The notes below the pieces were generated by a model that worked only from the letters and a program-made list of their open reading frames with translations, did not search any database and had not been told where the DNA came from. Source: Microstegium vimineum (lineage: Eukaryota > Streptophyta > Magnoliopsida > Poales > Poaceae). From it: a DNA stretch of 64,000 bases. The stretch is taken from the NCBI GenBank assembly GCA_022036555.1, contig CM039126.1, forward strand, positions 372,001 through 436,000, given 5' to 3'. Made by a program: the position numbers and the translations under genes. How positions within the stretch are numbered: position 1 is the stretch's first letter; every line of letters begins with the position of its first letter. Below are positions 49,201 to 58,800 of this stretch, in pieces.

Positions 49201-50214
49201 GGCAGAATCTACTAACTATGGGATGATAACAAACAATTTAGGATGTCTGCCAGTCATGTTCCACAGCGGAATGAAGAGTAATTTGCCCCCAAGAAAAGAG
49301 ACTCTAGGGTCTACTAGGCCAACAGGCATATATCATATAACTTGAGGCACTTTGGGAACTCAACTCCACTACAACAATCCAACAAAAGTCTCCAACGAGA
49401 AAGGAAGACCCTATAAGGACCCCAACAACCCCTACAGGTGGTACATAACTACACCTATACACAGATCCAGTAACAGTGGAATGGTGTGTAAGGACCGAGT
49501 TCTAATAAGTTTGGATTCTGACTTATTAACTACCACACTGCAGGATTCAATCAGGGAGGAACCAACGATTTTGGATGAGCTGAAATTAGCAAAGGTCAGC
49601 TACCTAGTTGGCTTTACAACTAGGTTGTTGAAGACTTCGGCTTAAAAAACCAGCACACCTGTATGGATGAACTAGAGCTAATTTGGGCTAATTTTTAGCG
49701 AGGCTAGCAATTCGCTCTAGTATCCAAACAATCATTTAGATCTAGCAATGACTAACGCCTGAGCTGACCACTAAAGCACAGGAAGACGCCAACGTGCGCA
49801 CAAATTCGCAGATTAACCAACCCAACCAGACTCTAGCGATCGACAAGGAAGGAAGAGCAGATGGGGGGCAGCGGTCAGTGAGAGACTGAGAGGTAAGCAC
49901 CACTCACCGGAGGCGGTTGGTAAGGATCAGGAATAGGACGGGGAGGGAGGGAGCGGAAACGGGAGGACTCACAGATGCAGCGCCTCGAGGAACTTGTCGT
50001 GCTCGGGGTCGGTCCAGCTCTCGCGCGACTTGGTGATGGTGTAGGGCTTGCGCACCCTCCGTGGCCCTTCGTCGTCGTTCCCAGGCGGCGGCGGCGGCAG
50101 GGGAACGGCCGAGGACATGGCGGCCGACTCCCGCTCCTCCTCCTCCTTGCCGGCCCCGGCGACGGCCAGGACTGACGGATCCAGCGGATGCGGCGTCGTG
50201 CTCATGGACACCAT
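46240..50214 (-). CDS. RVE8-like: REVEILLE/LHY-CCA1-like single-MYB transcription factor
   Basis: A nuclear, clock-linked activator of the RVE3/5/6/8 class, expected to bind the evening element. Exons: 50214-49973, 48945-48888, 48452-48329, 48246-48103, 48024-47923, 46965-46856, 46702-46643, 46317-46240; all GT-AG and in phase, 305 aa. The MYB repeat starts with [20 protein letters not shown] near residues 55-74 and ends with the diagnostic SHAQKYF at 103-109, then [16 protein letters not shown]. The LCL domain that separates this subgroup from CCA1/LHY is at residues 224-285 ([20 protein letters not shown], then [19 protein letters not shown]). The last exon ends [16 protein letters not shown]...PFM. 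Start chosen at [10 protein letters not shown]; a second ATG three codons on is possible. The long upstream open frame is leader, not protein. Intron 5 and exon 6 are duplicated elsewhere. Confidence 0.92.
46798..47443 (-). repeat. Donor copy of a duplicated clock-gene segment
   Basis: Covers part of intron 6, all of exon 6 and about 480 bp of intron 5 of the RVE8-like gene. A second copy stands at 55525-56185 in the same orientation, about 8.7 kb away. The two are highly similar except for one replaced stretch at about 47165-47200. Confidence 0.9.
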
Positions 50215-50750
50215 CGGCTGCCGCTGCGCTGCGCTGCGCTGCTCCCTCCCTCCTCCTTCCTCGTATCGTAGACGACCTAGGGTTGGCGGCGGCTTGGTGG
50301 TCCGGTGCTGGCGGCTGGCGCTTCTGCTGCTGCTGCTGTGAGACGTGAGGGCAGGAGACGACGAATACAGGAGACGGGACGGGTGGTGGTGAGTGGTGTG
50401 GTGTGGTGTGCTGGCGGCTGGCCTGGTGGGGAAAGCCGGCGACCATGACTCGCGTCTCTTCTCCTGTCCATAAGTTTCTACACACACTGGTACGCGGGCC
50501 CCACACAGCCTTTGGGCTTGCATTTTGTTTCGTCTGGCCGAGCGAGGATTGGGTGCTCGGCCCATCACGAAAAATATGGCCAGAGCCCAGAGCCTGCGTT
50601 GATAGGCAGGCCTTCTTCTTCTCGTGAAGGCCAAACCCATCCCCACAACCATCATCCTGGACTTGTGGGATGGCTCTGCTGCTGGACAGGAGGCTCTTTG
50701 TTTTTTTTTTCTAATAATATTTCAAAACCATGATAAATCCATCCTAATTA

Positions 50751-51203
50751 AGGTTGGGCATAAAGCCCGCAGCCCGCCATTTTTGGCCCGGCCCGGTGTG
50801 CGGGCCGCCCAGGCACGGTGGGCCGTCAAGGCACGCCCCGGTCGGCCCGCTAAAATATTTAGGCCCGACAATATATAAAATTTTAATATATAATAGTTCT
50901 AAATCCAAACATACATCTACCTAACATTGCATCCCAATATCAAAATGAACCATATTAAAAAAAACATCAAAATGAGGTAAATTTGCACAAAAAACCCATA
51001 AAAATAGGTCAAATGAGGTACGGGCTGGCACGGCCTGTTTTTTTACCGTGCCTCACGGGCCGTGCCTGGGCCGAAGGTCAGGCCCGTAGGGCTGCGAGGC
51101 ATGGCCCGCAGGGCACGGTGGACCTCCTCGGCACGGTGGTCGTCGGGCCGAGCCGGCCCGGTACCGGGCCCGTGCCGGGCCGGCCCGTTGCCCATCTTTA
51201 ATC
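50751..51203. mobile_element. GC-rich palindromic MITE-like insertion
   Basis: The ends read TTGGGCATAAAGCCCG and CGGGCCGGCCCGTTGCCCATCTTTA, an imperfect inverted pair, with an AT-rich centre at 50870-51000 between GC-rich arms full of GGCCCGGC and GGCACGG motifs. The family and target duplication are not clear. Confidence 0.5.
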
Positions 51204-51324
51204 CTAGTACATTGGCACAAACTTTGAGGCTCCATTTGAAATTTAGGAATTCTTCTTGTTTCCTACTATGCTTTTTTTTTCTATACAAATAATTTGATTG
51301 ATCCATGGGGTTTGAAAAAGTCTG

Positions 51325-51357
51325 TCCCAGTCCCAGTCCCAGTCCCAGTTCCAGTTC
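51325..51357. repeat. CCCAGT hexamer repeat
   Basis: Four perfect hexamers then two TTCCAG-like variants, about 215 bp upstream of the MinD start codon. Confidence 0.85.
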
Positions 51358-51572
51358 CTGAACGTGGGTCCCCAACTTCCCCCCAAAAGATGCGGTGGCA
51401 CAAGTCACAAGTGCACACCTCCCTGCCTCCCTGGCTGGCTGCTGACTCCCCCACCCCCACCGCATCGGCCATGGTCGTGGCCGCTGCCACCACCTCCGAC
51501 TCGAACTGACCTCCCCCAGCTCCCGCTCCCCAACAAAACCCTAACCAACCCGTCCCCCTACCCCGCCCACCG

Positions 51573-53944
51573 ATGGCGTTCACGCCGCCGCGTCTCCTCC
51601 CCCTCCCCCCTCCCCCTCCGCCGGCGCCGTCAGCGGCATCCACGCGGGCCATCTCAGCGCGGCACCACGGGGGGCGGACGGCGCCGGAGCTGTCAGGCCC
51701 GACCCCACGCGTGGTGGTAGTGACCTCAGGAAAGGGCGGCGTAGGCAAGACGACCACGACCGCCAACCTCGCCGCCTCCCTCGCGCGCCTCGGGCTCCCC
51801 GCCGTCGCCGTCGACGCCGACGCCGGACTCCGCAACCTCGACCTCCTGCTCGGCCTCGAGAACCGCGTCCACCTCACCGCCGCTGACGTCCTTGCGGGTG
51901 ACTGTAGGCTCGACCAGGCGCTCGTCCGACACCGCGCGCTCCAGCACCTTCACCTACTTTGCCTCTCTAAGCCGCGCTCTAAGCTGCCCCTCGCGTTTGG
52001 ATCCAAGACCCTTACTTGGGTTGCTGACGCGCTACGACGCTCGCTTAACCCTCCTGCCTTCATCCTCATTGACTGCCCCGCAGGTCTGCCACTTCTTAAC
52101 CCCGCGTTTTTTTTTTCTTTGGTCTGTCTTGCATTGCTTTGCTCGCATCCAATGCTCGATTGTAATGAATTGTTATCTCGATCCAATCCAACAGATTAAG
52201 GAGCCATCTGTATGGGTTTAATTTACCTTTTTTTTTCACCTAATTTTAGATGCTTGGTAATTTCTGCCCCAAGAATACCTGTACTGTTGTCTAGCCATAT
52301 TAGTTATTATTGTTATAGACTGAACTGAATTGAGATGTTCCAGGAGCCTTGCTATAATCACATATAGTAATTTCCATTTATTCTAATCAAACGTATGGTC
52401 TAGGAGATTTGGTTGCTGAATGAATGCTAGCAGGCATCAATTGGGATGTTGATTTTTTACATTAGCTATTTCACATTGATCAGCATTGGTTATCCAAGAT
52501 TAACAAGGATTTCAGAACTAGGGTACTCATTAGTTTCCAAATAATGGTTCATGTTTCTGATGTGATGTTCACAAAACCGATAATTTCAGAGCCATGATGG
52601 AATTACCTAATTTTAGATGCTCACTAACTTCCTATCTGAGCTACATGTTGTTCCGCCAGATACTTGAATGAAATGGGGCAAATGGCATATCATTTATAAT
52701 TTTCTTATCAATTGCTGAGTCAGGATGCACGTGGTATCCTATCTGAAGATACCTGTTGTTTCATCAGATCAGATATTGGTATGAAATGTTATACTGGTAT
52801 GAAATGGGGACCATGGCATCCTCTTTAAATGTACAATTTAGGAGCTTATAGTGGAGCTCTAGAATCTATATACTAGGTGTCCTCGGTTTGCTTGGGGGAT
52901 GCTGATGTCAACATCATAGTTTCCCACATTTTTTTTTCTTGTCAATTGCTACAGGATAATAATTCAGAGTCAGGATGCAGGTGGCATCCTTTCCATGGTT
53001 TCACAATGCTAGCTCATGTTTGTGATGTGGTATTCAGAGTACTTGTAATTTGAGAGCCAGGATAAAATATTTATGATGGTCTAATTTTAGATACTTGGTA
53101 ATTTTCTATCGAAGAATCTAGATGCTAAGTATCCCTTAGTTTGCTTGGGATGTTGATATGAACTCATTTTCCCTACACATCTTGTTCTCTGTGCATTGCC
53201 ACAGATTAAGAATTGCTTTGATCTGAATCCATTCTTATACTGGGAAGTTCTGGACCTATTGCCAAGATGTTAGTCACTTAGCCCTAATCTCCTAGAATGT
53301 CGTATCTTAGTACATTTCTAAACTGTGGAACACATACATTGTTAGTGCCTATCAGCGAGAAAATGGGGCCTAATTTGGCTTGTGACTTCTGCTCACTGGT
53401 TGTCTCTAAAGTATCAACTATGTTCACAGTGCAACCTTAAGCACTGCCATATTTATATTTATATATGTTCTACTTCTGTTATGTAAAGCTGCTTGGCGTG
53501 TGTCCTGTAGGTGTTGATGCCGGGTTTGTCACTGCCATTGCACCTGCAGAAGAGGCGGTGCTCGTTACCACCCCTGACATTACGGCTCTCCGCGATGCTG
53601 ACCGTGTCGCAGGACTGTTGGAGTGTGACGGCATCAAAGATATCAAGATTATCGTCAACCGAGTGCGGCCAGACCTGGTGAAAGGGGAGGACATGATGTC
53701 AGCGCTTGATGTGCAGGAAATGCTTGGATTGCCCTTGTTAGGAGTGGTGCCAGAAGATGCTGAGGTGATCCGGAGCACAAATAGGGGTGTGCCGTTGGTG
53801 CTCAATGATCCACCCACGCCTGCAGGCCTTGCTCTGGAGCAGGCTACCTGGCGATTGGTGGAAAGAGATGCGATGACAGCAGTCATGGTCGAGGAGCAGG
53901 AGAGGCCCAAGAAAGGCGGCTTCTTTTCATTCTTCGGTAGGTGA
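51573..53944 (+). CDS. MIND: Septum site-determining protein MinD, chloroplast
   Basis: A ParA/MinD-type ATPase on the inner envelope of plastids that, with MinE, places the FtsZ ring at mid-plastid. Two exons, 51573-52083 and 53511-53944, joined in phase across a 1427-bp intron, give 314 aa, close to Arabidopsis MinD1. Residues 1 to about 44 are Pro/Ala/Ser/Arg-rich with few acidic residues, a typical transit peptide. The deviant Walker A motif SGKGGVGKTT is at 52-61, VDADAGLRNLD at 80-90, and Walker B FILIDCPAG near 163-171. The C terminus KKGGFFSFFGR (304-314) is the short amphipathic membrane-binding helix of the MinD family. The start is the first ATG in the frame, directly before the transit-like region. 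The intron has nothing recognisable beyond AT-rich sequence. Confidence 0.95.
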
Positions 53945-54178
53945 GTCTGGAGTTCAGCTGTGGAATTTAGGCTGTAGATGGTGTACAGGCTCGTGATTTG
54001 GAGTTTCTGAATGCTTTATGTACGTTTTGGCTTTGCTTTTGTTCTAGGTTAGAGCGATTCATTTGTTGTGATGGTGTAGAACGAAGAAATATGTAGCTAT
54101 GGCTTGATGCTTCTAATATTGGAGGACCTGGTTCGACATAATGTGTCATAGCCCCCAAAATATATTTAATCTTGGTAG
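53945..54178 (+). other. MinD 3' UTR and flank
   Basis: T/G-rich sequence after the TGA. No perfect AATAAA; the transcript end is not determined. Confidence 0.35.
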
Positions 54179-54394
54179 TAACTCTGTTCCAAATTATAGT
54201 CTATTTGACTTTTTTGACTCCAAATTTGATCATCCGTCTTATTTAAAAATTTGTGTAAAATATCACTTATTTTGTTATGGCTTGCTTTAGTAATAAAAGT
54301 TCTTAAAAAATAGCCTAGATTTGACTATATTTACATATTTTTTTAAATCAGATGATTGGTCAAATTTGAGGTAAAAAAAGTCAAATGAACTATT
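54179..54394. mobile_element. Stowaway-like MITE, ends worn
   Basis: TAACTCTGTTCCAAATTATAGTC with the same body as 4729-4964 (GACTTTTTTGACTCC, GTTATGGCTTGCTTTAG) and a TCAAATGAACTATTATTA right end. Confidence 0.6.
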
Positions 54395-54849
54395 ATTATG
54401 GCATCATGCTTATGGCACCATGATTATAAGATGATTGGCAACAAAGCATAGTGAAGTGGTAGTGCTCTAAATTATGGAAACACAGCCAAAATAAGCTATT
54501 TGCTCTAAACAATGTCAAGAAAGACGCTGCCTTATTTTCTCTGCCCATTTGAAATGAAAGCAGCCTGATCACAGGAAGCTGAAGCTAAATGTGATACTAT
54601 GCTAGGCAATTCACAACAGTGGATATTAACCAATAACCACTAGTCCATAAGTGAATAGCCTTGTGGCCAAACTGGCCATACGAATTTTTACTGAAGTTGA
54701 CATGAAAAAAAAAATTTGAAACCATTCTACAAAATAATTAATGCAGTTGCAAGTGCAGTTCAGCCTACTAACGAAAGAAGAATCACAGAAGCATTTCACA
54801 AAAGTAGGGTTCATAAACACACATCCATGAGATGGACAATGATACATAC

Positions 54850-55213
54850 CTCTCATCATCACTTTTAGGCTCCACATCGGAGTCATCTGCATCAATTTCT
54901 CGTGGAACTATCTTATCCTCTGCCTCTCTCTTTGAACCTATGTGTTACAGCAAGAAAGGAATAAGTCATCACTAAGCCACATCATAGACAGATATTGATG
55001 CAGTGTTCGTTCAACAAACCTTCTAAGAGTAGCTGGCTTGAACACATATTGTTACGGATTGTACATACCAGTTAGAAACTTATCCTTGGACTTTATCCTA
55101 AAGGGGGAAACAAAAGAACGAAACAGAGGAAGTAGGTATACCAGCATATGACTTAAAGTTGCGTTCACGTTCCTCAAGTTCGCAACTCCTCTTGGGTCTG
55201 TTGCCCGTCTTTT
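54850..55213 (-). pseudogene. Two-exon fragment of an unrecognised gene
   Basis: Minus-strand segments 55213-55142 and 54937-54850 have AG and GT borders and agree in phase. Joined they read KTGNRPKRSCELEERERN..., then GSKREAEDKIVPREIDADDS and DVEPKSDDER. This charged, Lys/Glu/Asp-rich sequence suggests a nuclear or RNA-related protein, but I do not recognise it. No start, stop or further exons are found. It lies next to the copied clock-gene exon and a retrotransposon, so it is probably a transposon-carried or translocated piece. A real gene with missed exons is the alternative. Confidence 0.45.
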
Positions 55214-55524
55214 CTGTACACATGGGCAAAAAATAGTGAGTCATGGAAGAACAAACCTCAGCCTGACATATTGCCAACGAAAATAAACAGGCAACAGCTT
55301 TGATAGAGACAATCAGTGGGAATAACTATAAGGAATATATTAATCATTTCTGAGGGGGTTGGTTGTGATTCCCAGATAATAACAGAGAACATATACATCT
55401 TTGTAAGCAATAAGTTGGTGGTGCTGAAATTTTCTTTGCCTTAACAAAGCAAAGGCAATGATTAATAAGATTTGTAAATGCCTACAGTTGAAATTGGCAC
55501 AATTATCGCCTCACCAAAGTCAAA

Positions 55525-56185
55525 AAGAGTAACAAAAGGACATCTGGGTCGATTTTAAATGGAAACTGAGTGAAGGAAATACTGTCTCAGCATCAATAGG
55601 ATCCATTTCCTTCAACTTTTCCAAATGCCCATTTGTCTCTGGAACAAATATGCTTCCCAGGAAGTTGTATACACGAGCAAAGTCTGGCATGGCTGCAAGT
55701 TTCACCATAATGGAGAAGAGAGAAAGAAGTCAGTACGTGTCTGGAGAATAAGGGGCGCAAATGACACAACTACAGTTGATAATATCAATGCCACCTCCAA
55801 AAGGAAATACAAAAGTATCAGGGTACGTAACTACGTAAGGATCCCATTTGCACTGTGACGCAATAAGGTCATAAGAGCCTGTAGACCCTTACCAATCAAA
55901 CATCAAAGCATTAAGGTCACATCTAAAATTTGAAGGACCCATTATGGTTATGATATGCAGACAGAAGATGGATCTAACATAATTTTTTTTTGTTAAAGCA
56001 GGCACAGCAGTCAAGACGGAGACTGCATAAACAAAGTTGATTTTGGCGTAACTTAACTTTTTCTAAGACCCAAAGGTCCTGACTGACAAGTGCCTAATAT
56101 GCCAATAGCTATAACTATCCTAATAACGTGTACATGCCAAGTTGCCAACAGTTTGTCATCAACCAGTAAGGTAAGAGTGAGGACT
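55525..56185 (-). pseudogene. Second copy of RVE8-like exon 6 with introns
   Basis: Repeats 46798-47443. The exon still reads [20 protein letters not shown] with two changes (D to V, K to N) and keeps both splice borders. No MYB exons or other LCL exon lie nearby, so no clock protein can be made. The right edge coincides with the 3' LTR at 56189. Confidence 0.9.
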
Positions 56186-56188
56186 CAA

Positions 56189-57628
56189 TGAAAGGATTAA
56201 GATGTCCAAGAGGGGGGTGAATTGAACTTATTTCAAATTTCTAAAGCAAATATGAAATCCTAGCAATATCAATTACCCCCTAGTGCCTACCGATTGTGTG
56301 TCCTAGTTAAAAACGGTAGCAAGTCAATGAAAGTAAGGACAATGCGGAAAGTAATACGATATTAAGGAGCTAGGGATAGAAAGCTTGACATGACGACGTT
56401 TTGTCGAGGTATCGAGGAGTCGACACTCCCCCTAGTCCTCGTTGGAGCACCTCGCAAGGTATTGCTCCCCCTCAATCCCGCGCAAGGGATGAGTGCTCTC
56501 TACGGACTGGTTCTTTGCACTCCGGCTCTGTGAACCGCCCACAACCGATCACAAGTCGATGGAGAAGGGCCGCCGACAATCCTCCGGCGATCACCTTCCT
56601 CCGAGCACCACCGAACCGTCTAGGTGATGTCGATCACCAAAAGTAACAAACCTTGATCTTCACTTGACTCAATCAAGCCTCACAACTAGAGTGGATGCAC
56701 ACTTTAACTCTTGGATGAACTAGGGAGAGGATGGATGGATGGATTCGCAAATCACTCTCTCTCTAGGGCTCTTGCTCTCTTCCCAACCTTCTCAAAGTTC
56801 TCAACAACTGAAATGAGCAAAGGCAAGGTGGGAAGGCAAGGGGTGGAGTATAAATACTCCCCCACACACTCAGCCCTCAGGCTCAAAAACATGCAATTTA
56901 AGTTGGCGACGGACGCTCTGTCGCTAGCCCCAACGGCTAGTTCCTGTTCATGTCAGCAGGCGATGGACGCTGCGCCTCAGCGTCCGACGTCAACTGACTG
57001 CTCTCGGGTTTCTGGGAAAATATTCCCGGACGCTCGCTAGTGTCCAACGCCACGCGGACAGACGCGTCTGTCGCGAAACTAGCGATTTGGGAGCTCTCTG
57101 TGTTGGCGACGAACGCTCCAAGGTGCTTACGTCAGCGTCCGGCGCCAGTGTCTGGCGCGCCAGACAGCGTCTGGCGCCTCGGACCTCAGCGTTCGTCGCC
57201 CAGAAAACTCTTCTCTCAACTTCGATTTTCGTCACGATGAATATGGAAGTTGTTCTATGCTATCTTATGGTCACCATAGGCTTGCTTAGAGCTAAGGAAG
57301 TCAAGTGTGCACCACAACTAAGTCATGAAGCTCTTCTAAGTCAAACTACTAGTCTAGACCCCTCTTGATAGTACGGTCAAAGATCAAATAGAAGCCCTAT
57401 CTATGTTAACTGCCCTTCATCTCCTTATGACACTTGGACCTATCATTCTAGGGTCTTCATCATGTCTCTTTGAAATCCGAAACGATATCCATCTTGGGGA
57501 CTAAGTGATAACCATTGATGTTGATCACTATGGTTAAGCTACGCATAACCTATGCAAAACACACATTAGTCATAATAATCTTTTACTTGTCGTTAATCAC
57601 CGAAACCAATAGGGCCATGATTCTTCAA
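56189..57628 (-). mobile_element. 3' LTR of a second Copia-like element (1440 bp)
   Basis: On the minus strand it begins TGAAGAATCATGG and ends CATCTTAATCCTTTCA, so it has TG...CA borders. A polypurine tract adjoins the 5' side and the element body lies to the right. There is no primer site on the left, so this is the 3' LTR and 56184-56188 (CTCAA) should be one target copy. A CCAAGAGGGGGGTGAATTG stretch resembles the first LTR's end. 56890-57200 carries repeated GGACGCT/GCGTCCGGCGCC palindromic motifs. Confidence 0.65.
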
Positions 57629-57644
57629 TCTCCCCCTTTTTGGT
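57629..57644 (-). promoter_or_regulatory. Polypurine tract
   Basis: Minus strand CCAAAAAGGGGGAGAT directly before the LTR start; this is the plus-strand primer site of reverse transcription and sets the element's direction. Confidence 0.75.
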
Positions 57645-58800
57645 GATTGACGACAATAATCCTTGAGTATAAGATATAAGAGTGAATGCTTAGGATTACA
57701 AGTGACTTGGTTAGGTTGAGCAAGGGTTAGTGAAAAGAGTGAATGATACTTGCTCATCCAAGCCAAGCCACAAATATGGTACTTCAATGAATATGAAATA
57801 GAATCGGAGTACCTCATAATATTCTCATCGATATATATCAAAGTATGGCGCGGAATCTCAACCAATAGAGAATAGAGACATACCATGAATCAAATGACAA
57901 GTCTGGCAGATCGGTGAAGCTGGTGCATGACTCTGCTGTCCACAGGACAGTAACGCGGGAGTAGGCACCACCACTGGAGAAGGTTGAGGTTGAGACGTGT
58001 ACTGCTGCTGAGAGGTCTCAGGTAGCTGCAATTGTGGAGTCACGGAAGGTCCGGAGCTCGACTCAAGAAGCCAACTGAGTAACTGTGTCTACTGCCGTTG
58101 AATCTCGGCCTACTGCTTCTGAAAGGCTAGGAACTGCATTTGGAACTCATCTTGCCTGGCCTGTGCCTATGCCTGTGCTGCTCGCTGCTGGGCTGCAAGT
58201 CTGCGTACCTCCTCTACCTGACGTCTCTACTCTTCAAACTGACGTCTCTGCTCCTCTGCCTGACGAAAGAGCTCCTCAGACTGTCTCTGCTGACTCTGCT
58301 GCATCTGAGTAAGGAGTGAAATCAAGGTAGCCTGCGAAGAGTCTGGAGCATCTGGTGGAGCTGAGCTGGACCCACTGGCCTCATGGTCGTGTGACCGAGG
58401 TACGTACTCTAGGATGGGTCGGTAGTCCTCGTCTGAGCTGTCTGACGGGAGGTCATCTCTGTAAGTGTCATCTGCAGCAGGCCTCTACAAGGCTCTGAAC
58501 GGTGGCCTCCTGCTGCTCCTCTGACTTGGGTGTAATGCCCATCTGGCGGGTGTGCGGACCCTGAGCACGTCTAGGAGAAGACATGCCATAGGAGGGGGCT
58601 ATAGCCCCCAGCCCACTGATCCGCCCATGACCAGGAGAGTGAAAGAAGAGCATACTTGTCCTGACATCCCGTTTTATAGCCATGGAGTGTGGAATTACGG
58701 AGTACACATCAGGATCCTCTCAGTCGAATCCTCGTCAGAGTTTGCGCACTTGACACAGGTTGACCTCACGATCCTCGTTCGAAGCGTGTTCGAAGCATGT
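57645..58800 (-). pseudogene. Decayed internal ORF of the second LTR element
   Basis: On the minus strand, from about 58590 down to 57880, a low-complexity protein can be followed through stops. It starts MSSPRRAQGPHTRQMGITP, then an acidic part (DDLPSDSSDEDYRPILEYVP), a Gln/Glu/Arg coiled coil (LFRQAEEQRRQFEE), and a Gln/Pro-rich end (MTPQLQLPETSQQQYTSQPQ). It has no protease, integrase or reverse transcriptase motif. It could be a gag-like or extra ORF of a non-autonomous element. Confidence 0.5.

Larger units (their letters stand above)
50215..51572. promoter_or_regulatory. Shared upstream region of the clock MYB and MinD genes
   Basis: 1358 bp separate two divergent start codons, so both promoters must lie here. 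I found no convincing TATA box for either. A GC-rich insertion (50751-51203) occupies the middle and a CCCAGT repeat lies near the MinD side. Confidence 0.5.

Noticed and set aside
49904..50655. Long open frame upstream of the clock MYB start
   Set aside because: The part before [10 protein letters not shown] has low-complexity leader composition (His/Thr/Ser runs) and no family similarity; it is untranslated leader by chance open.
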